Assembly (NCBI RefSeq): GCF_000208865.1
Contig: NC_018397.1
Location: 1,302,001-1,366,000, forward strand
Length of the DNA stretch: 64,000 nucleotides
Direction of reading: 5' to 3'
Origin: Neospora caninum Liverpool
Taxonomy: Eukaryota; Apicomplexa; Conoidasida; Eucoccidiorida; Sarcocystidae
Made by a program: the position numbers and the translations under genes. A model generated the notes under the pieces. The model was given only the letters and a program-made list of their open reading frames with translations, was not told the DNA's origin and made no database searches. Positions 13,061 through 26,100 of this stretch are shown here, one piece after another; position 1 is the first letter of the stretch, and each line of letters begins with the position of its first letter.

Positions 13061-14311
13061 ATGAAGACCCTTTCTGTTGCAGTCGTTGCATGTGCTGTGC
13101 TTTCGGCGACAAGTAGTATCCGGCTCTCGTCAGGAACAGCAGGTACAGAGATAGTCATAACGGAACAGTATAGGCGTGCATCTCTCTCTAGAGGCCCCAC
13201 TCCAAAGCCAGGTTGCTGCGCAAGCACAAGCACTGCAAAAACTCAATGCCGAGATTGCTGAGTACGAAATGCCGAACTTTTTCTTTTTCGAGCTCCCCTT
13301 CAGACATCGGAAACAGACTACGACGACAGCTACATACCGCAGGTGCACAGCAGCAGGCTGCAGCTGGAGCACCTGCAGTTTCTGGGATCCAAATGGGGAT
13401 AAGTAAGCACTTGTAATCATGTAACTTAAGGGAGGACTCCACACCAGCTGATTGAATCTAAGGCTATCCGGGTAACGAGGAAGCGGCATCCCCCGAAGGT
13501 ACCGCAGTGGCACCGGCAGGAGCGACTGCAAAAACTCCCTTGATTATTGTAGCTCCCAAGGTACAAGCGGGCTTCCTGATCTGTGGAAACATTGTCCTGT
13601 TAACACTCGTGCAGCCAATGATGAGTTTCAATAATCTGTACGACAAAATGGTCTTGGAGGCGCAAACACTGGGGACTGAAGGTATTACCACTTGCTCGCT
13701 GTCACTACGTCGGGTCCACGGCTACCAACATGAACCCCCGCAGCTAACGCCCTTATGAAAACACAAGATGACTCCTTAACTGATCCGGTAGGGCATTGCC
13801 TACACGTCTCTTCCACACTTCTTGTTTAGTCTGCTCTCGTCAGGCGGAGAGACTGAAGATGCTAAGGAAGGTGAATCTCCTCAGCCAGCACCCTAAGTGC
13901 GGATAAGTTGTAGCGTTTCCTCCTTATAGGAAGAGGAAGAGGCGGCGAAAATGGAAGCTTTCTACAAGGCTGACGAAGCAGAAACAAAATATGTGGGTCT
14001 TGTTCAGTGGTCCTTCACATTCAGTGACATCAACTCTTCGTGGAATTCTTTGCAGGCGACAAAAGAGTACTCGAAAGGCCTGCTGGGACGTGCAAAATCA
14101 TTCTTGCACGGTAAGCACCTTTCTCGCGACACATGCATGTAAATGCCTGAAGCATATGCCTTTCAGACTTGCAACATTGAGCTTATTGGTTGAGCCTACA
14201 GGACCAGCTGCTGTATGCGATGTTCGGCGGCACTTGTCGACATCTCTAAGCCACCAAATCAGACTAGAGACTATGCACAACGTTGCGTATTTCTATGTGC
14301 AACCTCACTGA
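13061..14311 (+). CDS. Putative small secreted coiled-coil protein (tentative 8-exon model, ~241 aa)
   Basis: The first exon (13061-13142) encodes MKTLSVAVVACAVLSATSS, a textbook signal peptide ending in small residues. A phase-consistent chain follows: 13192-13261, 13317-13402, 13463-13681, 13830-13870, 13930-13992, 14056-14110, 14202-14311. It yields two helical Gln/Ala- or Glu/Lys-rich segments (LQSQVAAQAQALQKLNAEIA; RQAERLKMLRKEEEEAAKME). Between them lies a hydrophobic stretch, FLICGNIVLLTLVQP, that could be a membrane segment. I do not recognise the family. A secreted protein of this design could be a dense-granule or other secretory-pathway protein, but that is inference. The 13261/13317 junction and the last exon are the weakest parts; another reading of the last exon would end earlier, near 14250. 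Confidence 0.42.
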
Positions 14312-15139
14312 CCACCGTGCGTTCTGAAAGTGGTAATGATTCCATTCCGGGTCGCTTGACTCGTGCTTAGTCAGCGAGTGCGTGTTAACCTGCGGCACTG
14401 GCGGCGCGAGTGGCCGCTCCACTCTTCGTCTGTGGGCTGTCTCGGGACGCCTCCAGAAACGAAAAAAGCCCACACAAGTTTCTTGTGTGGCAATGACATA
14501 TCGAAGGACGCATCTGATCTAATCGAAGAGCCGGTCTAGATAACGGGTAGTCCCCTAGCAACAGTTGTTGAGAACGAATCCTGTCGCCCTTGAGGACTTC
14601 GTAGCAACTCCCGCGCTCAAGACAACTTCCTGAACCGACAAAAACACTCCCTTAGTAAAGCGACGCCACTAGTGTCGACCGTTTCCGGGGGCAGGAAGAC
14701 CAAAGCTCGGCCGTCCACAGATAAATCCCGAAAACTCCACCGACACATCAGCCGACACAACCCCCACCCCCTCCTCCCCCGGCTCCCCTCCTCCACCTCC
14801 ACGTCCCCGGATTCAGCGGCCTAAAAACTGACAATAAGACACTAGATGAACCTAGATGAACCCGCAAGCCGGAAAACTCTGAAGAGGACAAATAACCCCG
14901 ATTTATGGGAGACGTAGGCACTGCATCACCGTCGGGTTCGCTACAAAGTGAGCATGATGTGCCCTAGATTCCACAGCAGTAGCGCCTGTCTGAGTGCGCT
15001 GCCAGGAGCATTGATTTTGATCGAGCGGGTGTGAGAAAAGGAAATGCAGAACACACGCATGCCAATAAGAGGTGGAAGCAAAAAATTTTTGCAGTGTGGT
15101 TTATAACGAAAGAAATTCCCGAGGGCCATCTTCGTCGTA
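14312..15139. other. Intergenic DNA between convergent genes
   Basis: About 0.8 kb between the 3' end of the putative secreted-protein gene (+) and the 3' end of PP1 (-). It includes a perfect short hairpin at 14470-14490 and a C-rich, T-containing stretch near 14755-14805. No gene is supportable. Confidence 0.5.
14470..14490. repeat. Perfect inverted repeat, 9-bp arms with TTT loop
   Basis: CCACACAAG, TTT, then CTTGTGTGG. It lies between two convergent genes and could form a hairpin at the 3' end of either transcript. It is short enough that chance cannot be excluded. Confidence 0.7.
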
Positions 15140-16618
<1,479 letters not shown>

Positions 16619-19600
16619 CTTGACGCCTTCAGTGAACAAACGGAAGAGATAACGATGCTACGAAAACACGTCGCTGAGATACACGATCCAGTCATTCGAG
16701 GTATTCGGGCAAAACGGACATGCGGGGCGTATCTACGTATCTACATGTGAAACAATGCGGAGACCAGCCACTGCCGAATGCATGCTCGCTATTCGCGAAA
16801 CCTGGAAGGCAGATTTTAACCTCAACAGCAGAGTCTGCCGGAGAAACTTTCAGGGAAACAAGGGATAAGAGACAGCAAGAAATACCCGCACGCAAGCGGG
16901 GTGAAGAAAAGGGGTGAGGTCACGGCAGCAGCAGAAGGGAAAACGCACACTCTTCCGCAGACGCGCAAAGCCGGTGGTACCTCATCGAAAAACCCTAAAT
17001 CGGGTTGTGGAATACGAAGAACAACATATTCTCCCTTTCTGTTGAATGCGACTGCTTGAGATGATCAGATTCTTCTCTGGGGGATAAGATTCGGTGCTGC
17101 GAGAATGTGCCGCTTCTGCTCCTACTGCTGACATGCAATCCATCCTCGGACCGTCACATGGCCCTGGTGATGCCGGAGGACTGAAGACTGAGACGATGAC
17201 GGAATAAAAGAACGACTGTATCCCAATTGGGGAGAAAACTCAGTACGAAGGCACGAAGGGCAGTGCCGAAAAATACACCAGGGAGACAAAGACGCTTCTC
17301 AGGTGGCCACCCGATTATTGCAGGACTACTCAGGTCGCCATCTCACTGTACCTTACACTCTCGTATCTTTCCTTCATTTCAAGAGTTTCGCCCGAACCCG
17401 ACACGAACGAAAAGAGCCACCACGTTGTGAACGAGAAACGCCCCCTCATACAAGTAGTCGACCACATCCAGTCGCTAGGAAACTGAGAGAGCTACAGAGC
17501 AGCGACCAACTTTTCAAGAGTTTGGGAACCTTTTCTGCGGGTGCGGCGCCCAGAAGGGGAGAGAGTTCCTGCTCAACCATGCGAACAGCGGCGCTGCGTG
17601 ACACCACCAGCTGCTGGCCGTTCCCAGGCCGCGTGGGTGGTGGCGGCCAGCTGCATCACCCGGTCGCGCAGTTTCGGGTTTCAGACTCCCTGCTGCACAT
17701 TCAAAAAACGCCGTTTCTGGTTAAAGATGTCTTGGCTTCCAGTGCGCTCTTCCTTGAAAACCGCCCTAGTCGTGCACAAGATGGTGCTTGCGGGAGATAA
17801 GGGGGCTGTTCTTCTTTTTCAGCTCGGGTCAATGACGATGTCTGGCGGCGACCACCCCAAAAAACCTCCCCATTCCCTGGCCTACAACCGGCTAAGATGA
17901 GAATCCCGCACACATGCGCAAAACGGCCCTGGAGCATGCCCTCCGCGGGAGTATCTGTCGCAACCGCGCAGTTCCCTCCTTTCTTGCCACTTCTGTTAAA
18001 ATCGCTGTAGAAAAACAGAACCAGTGCCGTTTCATTGCAGATGACGTTGCCGCTGCCGCCCACAAAATGCAATAGAAACTTCCTCCACTCCCAAAACAAG
18101 GAACACGGGATATACAAATTGCGCTACCGGGAATCGGAAACCCGATGCCGCCAAAAAAATTGTTTGTGTGGCGAACTGATGGGGTCGAGTTTTTCCCTGG
18201 GTGCTTCTGGGATCAACAGGAGGCGAAGCGTCGTGAATAGCGTGTGAAAACGTTTTCCAGGAAAGAGTTCCCAATGCTTCACTCGGCGCAGTTAGTGCCT
18301 ACAGCGGACCGCGTGTGGCTTCCGCAGGCTTTAAACTCGTGCGAGGGTGTGCCGCCACCAGGTGCTTCGTGCTTGCCGCTGTTGTTTGTGTACTAACGAA
18401 GCTCCAATGTTTGTAGGTCTCTGGCCCTGAAAGAGGGAAGCTCGTGCCAAGGTCGCGTACACGGCCACTCGATATGTCGGCTATAATCGCATTCTGCTGT
18501 AGATACAAAAAACGTGTGGATTTCGCTGAAAACGATGAAATAGAAGCCCGGCTTCGCTCGTGGACACACACAAGGCGAGGCGGGCAGGAAGACTGTGAAA
18601 ACTGTGGCAGAGCAGCACTGACTTCGGAAAACTCCCTCCGGGTGATGTGGTGTGAGAAGGATTTACGGTAATTCCGTCCTCAGCGTGAACTTGACATCGT
18701 AGACCCTACGCAGCTCGAAAAGGAGTGCTGCAGAAGAGCACTGCCTACCGTGGAAGAGAGAAATCCTCTGCGCAATTGGACAGGGGGATATTGACTTACG
18801 TCGCGCGCAAGCGGCAGGCAGAGAAAAATATCGTTCTGCTGGCAAACGAGGCCGTGGGGAATTTGCACCGCCATAAGGTAAAACGAGGGTATACGCGTAC
18901 CTCGGGCTAGCGGCGACGTTGTCTAGCTTTTTCGAGCCTCCTACGGGTTTTTGCGTTTCGCGCTTACTTTTCATGAGGAGTACCCCACCAGAACCGGCAA
19001 GAGTCAACTTGGATTATGATCCTATACTGGGAAAACAGTTTCGCACTCTACGGCTTGGGCGAAGCTATCTCAACGGCCGGCACTACGCTGGATATCTCGC
19101 GCCTTAGAACAGTATGTACCTCCCTGTTTGTACCGCCGTTTCTCTCTAGATTTTTGCAGAGTCTCAAAGTGCCGCGACGGCGAACGTCTTCCAGTGCTAG
19201 TGGGGAGGTTAAACGAACCCATTGTTGTGGAAGGGTGTTGGCCCTTGGAACTTGCCGGCATCATCAGTATACGAAATTGTGCGTTTCACATAATGTACAT
19301 GAGGGAGACAAAGCAGACACTTCTGCTGCACTAAATACCGTAGATTCATCGCGGGATGCACACCAGTCGCCGGATGTTCGTAACATGTGCCTGCTCACGC
19401 AGTTTTTTCCCAGGATCTTTGAGGCCTCTTTCCTCCCGGGTAGCTTACACACGTCTCAGAAATGAAGGTGCATTTTTACCTCAATATCACTTTGGTGAGT
19501 GTCGGCAATCAGGAATGGGAAGTGTGCTGCATGTCGCGAGGATTGCACTGAATTTCCTCGATTTCTTAGATCCCTTAAGAGGATCGGCTCCCGCTTCTCA

Positions 19601-20955
19601 CGCACATTCTGGGCCTGCCTAAGAACGGACGAAATGCTGGTCTCTCCTGGTCTTCCTCGACCATGTGAATGGTCTATACAGGACCAAGTCCCGCTGAGGT
19701 GTTATGCATCATGGTAGCCCTGGCGAAGCTGCATGGAGGCACTGGGTTCCCTGTCAGAAGGAATCCTCCCGCTGATGCGATCTTCCTTCCCTGTACCATG
19801 TGGGCGTCGCTTGTCCCCGTAGTTGTCCCCGGTTTAAACGATCTACTGGAACTTACGGCCTCAAGAGCATTTCCCTGTGGGCCTTCTGGTTTGAGGATAA
19901 GTGGCGGATTCGGTCATCGTGCAATACATGAATTCTTTTAGCCGGCCGCAACGGCACCGGACCACACGCTGAGGGTGACTTGAGTGACGATGAAGGCTGA
20001 ACCCTCAAGCTGTAGAGTGGGACAGCCAGCGCCGAGAGCTGGATGCCCCGCCTGGCAAATGCCATCTTCACGGAAACAGGACAATCCATATCTCTCAGGA
20101 AAAAACGGTCTTTGGAAGCTAACAGGGACCAGACTCTGCTTAGGGAGCCAGATGTGGTTAATCACTACAATGAGAACCCTGATCAAGACACGTTTCGTGT
20201 GTACTCAGGCTCGTACCACGTTCCCGCTTCCCTAAAACAGCTCGGATCTACGCCGATTGAGCAAAATCAGCTTGCAGGGTCATCATCGGAGAAAGATAAC
20301 TTAGAATGGCGACAAAGAGCCGCTCTTTATCCCCTGTTTTGTCATGGGAAGACTGGGGAAGGAGAATCTGGTGTCAAAACTGTTGCATGCGCCCGCGCGC
20401 TTGACTGGGCGAGCGTGTGACTGTGTCACCGCCAACATACCGACGGGGGTTTTCAGGCGATGTGTACCCACATGAGGCGAGAAGGTTCGCCTTGCTCTTT
20501 TTCGCTTGTTTGTTATCGCACCCCGAGAAGAGCTGCACGGTTTTCATTAAAAACGCAAAAAACGAGAAGGCCGCAAACAGGCCACGAGCGAGTCACGGTC
20601 GCACCGCGTGACCCGCCTGCTGTGGCCGTCATACTTTGAGTTCGGCATTGTCGTTTGTTTTCCTTACAGGCTTTCGGAAGTCTTAACCTTGTTTAAGGCC
20701 TGTGGATCGTACCTTCACGTAACGGACACTGCACGCTGACGCGGGGTTTCGATCCATCAATACGTGCGGCGTGGAAACAAGTAAGGGTGTGCGTCTACGA
20801 ATGCCAACCTGTTGATGGGTGTTACCATGCTTTCCTCGCTCGCCATGACCGGGCCACGAATTGCTTGTGATGCAGAATCTGTTTCATCGATCAGCTCTGT
20901 AGCAAGACTCTGTAACCTCCCTGTTTCATAGTGCCTTTCGACTTGCACACTTTTC
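16619..20955. other. Intergenic DNA between divergent PP1 and Rsm22-like genes
   Basis: About 4.3 kb upstream of both PP1 (-) and the Rsm22-like gene (+), so it should contain both promoters and leaders. The many short frames show no domain, no splice-compatible chain and no consistent composition. A TGCATGC heptamer occurs near 16780. I see no tRNA, rRNA or mobile element. Confidence 0.45.
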
Positions 20956-23175
20956 ATGGCTTCCAGTTCCGCGACCTTTTCCCGGCAGGTGTCCCTGACA
21001 AATGCATCGGCCCTGTCATCTTGTCATCGAACGCAATTCGCGTTCTGGACAAAACATCCCATTGCCCTCCCCATACTGTACGGATGCAGCCGTTGCTTCT
21101 TCTCCACCTCTGCTTCCTCGTGCATGCGTCGTGAGAGTGCCCAGGTAGAGTCCGAGCCGGTTGGCGCACGGAGAGGACTTCCCCACGTCACTGGCGAGCC
21201 TCGAGACGACCGACACAGCTCTGCATGCGGAACAGACGGCTGTCTGGCAAGAGCGACGGCCGATTTGGGGGAGTGTAGGGAAGGAAAAAAAGAAACATGT
21301 CCGCGGAGCGAGCCTGGTGACCGTCGGCGCACCTGTTCCAGCAAGGATGGAGCCGCTGGCAGTTGCGCCGCGGAGTCCTTCCCAAGATTGGGAGAGGGCC
21401 GGACCTATACATCGACCTTTTCTTCGCGCGGTCCGACAACACGCAGTTCGGTCTCTCCAATGCACCGCGCTTACCGATTCGACAGGATTCTCGACTCTAG
21501 AGAAACCGACCCCCGAACCGTCGCTTATCTCGACAAGCTCGCCATGACTGGTCTCAAGACGCTGGAGGCGCCGCAAGATGTCAAGACGAAACTCGAGGTA
21601 CTTCTCAAGCAAGTGAGTCAGAAGCGAGACTTGGAAAACATGGGACGATTCATCATGGCCAAACTTACTGCCCGCACCTCCGTCGAGCTGCCGAGAGTGC
21701 TGCCGTCTCGGCTTTTGCACAGTCCACACGGGGAGAACGCGGAGCAGTCTCCGGAGGGCAGAACCACGCTGAACAGCGACGGAAAAGAAGAGCCGTTCGA
21801 GGCCACGGAGGCGCACTCGGACCAAGAAGCGCTCGCTGCCGCCGAAGACCGGAGGCACCGCCTCTTCAGAAAGTTCATGGGCGGCCACTCGCCAGTCAGT
21901 GCAGCTGCGTACACTGCCCATCGGTACGCGGGTGTGTACGCGTCGATGGTCAGGATCCTCTCGGAGATCAAGTTGCGTGCGCCCGACTTCAGGCCGAAGC
22001 GAGTCATGGAGCTTCAGGCAGGCTTCGCAGCGGGCCTCATGGCGGCATACCAGATCTGGGGTTTCAATCAAGTCGACGGCGGGGATTCCGGTTCGGGCCG
22101 ACGGCCAGTCTGTCGCGCCGCACCTGAATGCAGAGAGTCTGAGGTGGGGATGTCCTCTGCTATCGGTAAAGGAGAAGGTGACGAGGCAGCCGGCGGCTTT
22201 GAGTTTCTCTTGGCTGTCGAGAGATCCGTCCACCTCGCAAATGTTGGGAAGTACCTAACGGCAGAATTCACGCCTAAAGTTCAGTGGCAACTGGGGCTGT
22301 ACGAAGAGGGGACAGCGACCTCTGTTGACGCTACTGAGGCGCCGGAGGCAGGGAAAACGGCAAACTCGGGGCAGCGGCGGCGCATGGACTTGGTGATCAT
22401 GCCACACTGCTTGCTGAGTACGGTGGACGGTCAAGAGAGTCGCCACATGCTCGTTCGAAACGTGTGGAACCGACTGAACCACGGGGGCATCCTGGTGCTA
22501 GTTGAGAGAGGAACGCCCACTGGCTTCCGTGCCATCCATGCAGTTCGCGAACTGTTTATCAAAGAACTGGGCGTGGGACGGTTTCATTTCCTGGCGCCTT
22601 GCCCTCATGAAAGCATTTGCCCGCTTGCTTTGACTGGGAGAGACTGGTGTCATTTCGCGCAGCGCGTTCGCCGGCTGCCTCACCACCTCTACTGCAAAGG
22701 CAGCCGCGCAAAGAACGTGGAAGAAGACAAATTCTCGTACCTGGTCATCCGCAAAAGGGAGGGGCCCAGGCGTAAGTACGCTGCCGAGAGTGAATGCACG
22801 TCTCTTGAGGAACAGAGCTACTTCTGGCCACGTGTGGTCATGCCCGTCATCAAAGCCGGCCAGCACTGTCTACTTGATGTGTGTGCTCGACCTCACACCT
22901 TCGAGAGAGTCTCTGTCAGCAAGAGTATGCCGCACGGGGCGGGATACAAGTTTGCGAGGAAGGCTGCGTGGGGAGATCTGTGGAGATTTCCGCGGCGCGT
23001 GGTGCGGCCGGAAGCACGCGGCTACACCAGCGAAGAAATGCAAGAGCATCTTTTGCGACTCGCTAGCAAAAATCGAGCAAACGAAGCGAGAGGTCGTGAA
23101 GGATGCGAACAGGTCGGCTCGAGGGAAGAGCGTGAACGCTTGGAGGACGAATTCGTCAAATTTTTCGGTAACTAA
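20956..23175 (+). CDS. Rsm22/METTL17-type mitochondrial ribosome small-subunit assembly factor, 739 aa
   Basis: A single-exon protein. The N-terminal ~70 residues are Ser/Arg/Thr-rich and poor in acids, consistent with a mitochondrial targeting sequence. The conserved part starts with AAYTAHRYAGVYASMVRILSE and ends near residue 690. It includes the family block APCPHESICPL...DWCHFAQR, followed by LLDVCARP. Four cysteines at about 549, 555, 565 and 643 match the [4Fe-4S] ligands known for METTL17/Rsm22. The usual SAM-binding glycine loop is degenerate here: VMELQAGFAAGL at about residues 350-361. The protein is therefore probably a methyltransferase-fold assembly factor and not an active enzyme. 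Low-complexity insertions (e.g. residues ~260-300 and ~375-410) explain the length. The ATG at 20956 is the first in the frame. Neighbours give no functional link. Confidence 0.88.
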   Translation: MASSSATFSRQVSLTNASALSSCHRTQFAFWTKHPIALPILYGCSRCFFSTSASSCMRRESAQVESEPVGARRGLPHVTGEPRDDRHSSACGTDGCLARATADLGECREGKKETCPRSEPGDRRRTCSSKDGAAGSCAAESFPRLGEGRTYTSTFSSRGPTTRSSVSPMHRAYRFDRILDSRETDPRTVAYLDKLAMTGLKTLEAPQDVKTKLEVLLKQVSQKRDLENMGRFIMAKLTARTSVELPRVLPSRLLHSPHGENAEQSPEGRTTLNSDGKEEPFEATEAHSDQEALAAAEDRRHRLFRKFMGGHSPVSAAAYTAHRYAGVYASMVRILSEIKLRAPDFRPKRVMELQAGFAAGLMAAYQIWGFNQVDGGDSGSGRRPVCRAAPECRESEVGMSSAIGKGEGDEAAGGFEFLLAVERSVHLANVGKYLTAEFTPKVQWQLGLYEEGTATSVDATEAPEAGKTANSGQRRRMDLVIMPHCLLSTVDGQESRHMLVRNVWNRLNHGGILVLVERGTPTGFRAIHAVRELFIKELGVGRFHFLAPCPHESICPLALTGRDWCHFAQRVRRLPHHLYCKGSRAKNVEEDKFSYLVIRKREGPRRKYAAESECTSLEEQSYFWPRVVMPVIKAGQHCLLDVCARPHTFERVSVSKSMPHGAGYKFARKAAWGDLWRFPRRVVRPEARGYTSEEMQEHLLRLASKNRANEARGREGCEQVGSREERERLEDEFVKFFGN

Positions 23176-26100
23176 CTCAGTGGTGTTCCCACGAGTTCCC
23201 CGGAACCAAATACATGCTCCATGTGTCAGGTTTCACTGCTCAGTCTCCGTCTTTGGACGCAATAACGGTTCCTGGCGCTGTATTCTGCGGCAACTTGCCA
23301 GCGGGTTGTGTGTGCTGTGAACCTTTGGGGCTGGACCGCCCTGTCTATAACACCGAACGGGGTAACCAGGATTGCCTCACTTGCAGGGACGCGGACACTC
23401 TGTTACAGGAAAGAGAAGAAATGCCGTCCACCCCGTCGCCGTGGCCCAAAACAGGGAATCGCTGCTGTGCAGTGGAAAGAGTATCCTCTAGGGCATATAT
23501 GTCCTTGGCAGCTTTTTTGCTTTCGCGCCACAGAAATCGGGATAGGTCGGTTTGTTAGAGGCCTTGCCACGTACTCCAGCTGGCATCAGCCGTGTCTCGA
23601 GACAGAACGGACCTGGCAACGGCTCGTCGGTAGTCTCACGTGGAGCGCTGGCTGCTTGAGAAGACAACTCTACGTGCACGTCTTGAACCAAACGCTCTCC
23701 GTAGGCCTCCACATCTGCACGGGATCACGTAGAAAAACACGGCGCCGTAAAATGCGCATTTGCCTCCTGGGGATGCCGGAAGGGAGGATCCGCAGCGCGT
23801 TTTACGGAACCCTTACTAAGATTCTCTTAGTTTCCTATTTTGTGTGGCCACAACTTCAACGACTGCGGTTTTAACAAGATACGACGCTCTACAGGCAGCG
23901 TCTATTTGATAAGGCTGAAAAAGTGTCAAGAAACTGAGAGTACATCGCGTTACCTCGAATTTTTCACCTTGTCTGACGCCACAAAGCATACGAGGCTAAC
24001 CTTTACTCTTTTCACTGCCACTGGTATTGGAGGCAAACAGGCACTTCTGCAGAGAGTCTTCGGAACGCGCTCCTCGCAAAAATCTGCTCTTCCGAGGAAG
24101 CCACGCAGCGAAGCGTGCGTTTGTTATACGATGTGCGTGTTTTCTCGGTGCCCGGCAGAATGCCATCTACACAAGACACAAGCACCTGAACAAAGGCAGC
24201 TCCTGCGTTTTCTCTCGGCTACGAGGAAAAACGGTGCATCAAAATCCACTCTGGGCAAGCACTCGCGTTCCGTACTCCTATGGGAGTCCAAGCGTAGATT
24301 CCGGCAGGCGCCCCGCGCGGGTCCGCCTGAGGACTGAACTGTCCGAGCCCGAAACTTTTTCGCTCCATTCCCCCCTCCATGATGTCTACTCGTGGTCGCG
24401 CCCGTTGAAACCAAACGCACCCCCCCCGGTGAGCACGCTTGCTGTTTGTCAATTTCGGGTTTTTCTGATAAAACACGGAGCCTTGTGCTTGTGTTTGACG
24501 CACCGGCCACAGGGAAATGCTGCCCGCGCGGTCAGGTGGCCTTCCACCGGGAGACGAGGGAAATGCGAGAAGCTCCAGACGACGGCGATCCAGGCAGAGA
24601 GTAAACGGTCGTCCACAGCCGCGAGTTCTCTCCTGGAGCGCGCACGCGTCAGATTAACCCCTGGATAGGAGCCCATGGATAAAGTGTTGCGTGGCGGCTG
24701 TTCGTGTCTAGCTCACTCTGCGGCACCTGGAAAAAGACCACTTTGCGCTGAAAAAGACTTCATTTCTCTGGCCCAGCGGGTTCATGTATTCCTGAGCGAC
24801 GTTGAAAATGTGTGGAATCCCCGCATGCGCAGCAAAGGAGCCATGCACCGATCTGTGCTCGAAGCTCTTAACAGCCAGCTACAGCCTATAAGGCGACTGT
24901 TTCGCAGTTGGAAGTTCGCAATGTCAGTGAGGCAGCAAGACGTGCCTTTCCCGCCATGGAGAACACGGGGCCGAAACGCTGTGCGTCCTACGCACTTGGA
25001 AATGGAGAGAGAACGCAAGCAGACGCTCGCTTCCTCGACGTTCGGGCGGGAGACTGCCAACAAAGAGTTGCAAACCCTGGGCTCTTGAGAAACATGTGCC
25101 TCTCTTCCCTGCGGCCTGCACGAACGAGGCGCGCCAGGGGAAAAAGAGACGCCTAAGTGACACAACTTGAATGTCTGTTTCGAGACACAGACTTTGCGAA
25201 CTGGAAAGCCGAGATCGACGCAAAATGAGGCCTTCATCGCCCGACAGGCTGCGCCTGTCTTGCTCTTTTTCCTGTCATGCAGTGCCGAAACCAGAAGGCT
25301 ACTGTTTTTCACACCACACGCACCTCCCGAATCGAACGCCACGTTGTGACCTGAATGCAGTTGACAAACCGAGAGATGCGTGCTCCATGCAAGGCAACCG
25401 CACTTCACAGAAGTCAGGCTTCGAAACGTGGACGCGTGCTGTGTCCCTGTTCACTCCGCATCCGCTGACCGTGATTCCCCGGGAGCTTAGACCGAAGAAC
25501 AGTGGGTGCGGAGTCTGTAATCAAAGACAGAACGCTCCGGAGACAATGTATGCAAGAACAGCTGTAGATACACTCGACCAAATGCGACGCACTCAAAACA
25601 GGCAACCATGCGTCCGCCCGCCGCAGCGCACTCTCACAGCGCCTCAAAAAGCCTGCTCTAAACAACCCAGAGACCGTGCGCCTCGCCGTGCAGGAGCGAG
25701 TGTTCCCTCGTGGACGTTGTCCGCTCGGGGTGCGTGCGGTCGGAAGCTGGGCAAAACCTGCGCGGCTCGACGCGAGGCGGCACGGCCCACGTTGCGCCGT
25801 GAGTCGAACCCTTGTAGAACCGCAGATGTGCTCTGTTTCCATTCACAACACCGCAAAGGCCGCCCCGAGCTCCGCAAAATGGCCTGCTGGCCCCTCGGCA
25901 GTCGACGCGCGCGAACGCCATCAGTCTCCGATCCGGGACGCGACTCTAGGCACCGCGGTCGACGTGGCTAGCCGGCTCGGCGGCAGTTCGCCGCCTGGAA
26001 GGCCTGTGAGCTCGGCCAGCTCCGCGGGGGAAACGTCTCTGCAGGGAGCGCACAGAAGGCACTTTGCGGTTGAGCAGGAACGCGCGGCTGTGTCTTCACT

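Noticed and set aside
21016..22233. A 405-residue minus-strand frame
   Set aside because: It is fully contained opposite the Rsm22-like coding sequence, which has clear family motifs.
25171..25971. A 266-residue plus-strand frame between the Rsm22-like and NELF-B-like genes
   Set aside because: Arg/Ser/Cys-rich composition, overlapping frames of similar length on the other strand, and no recognisable motif or splice partners.
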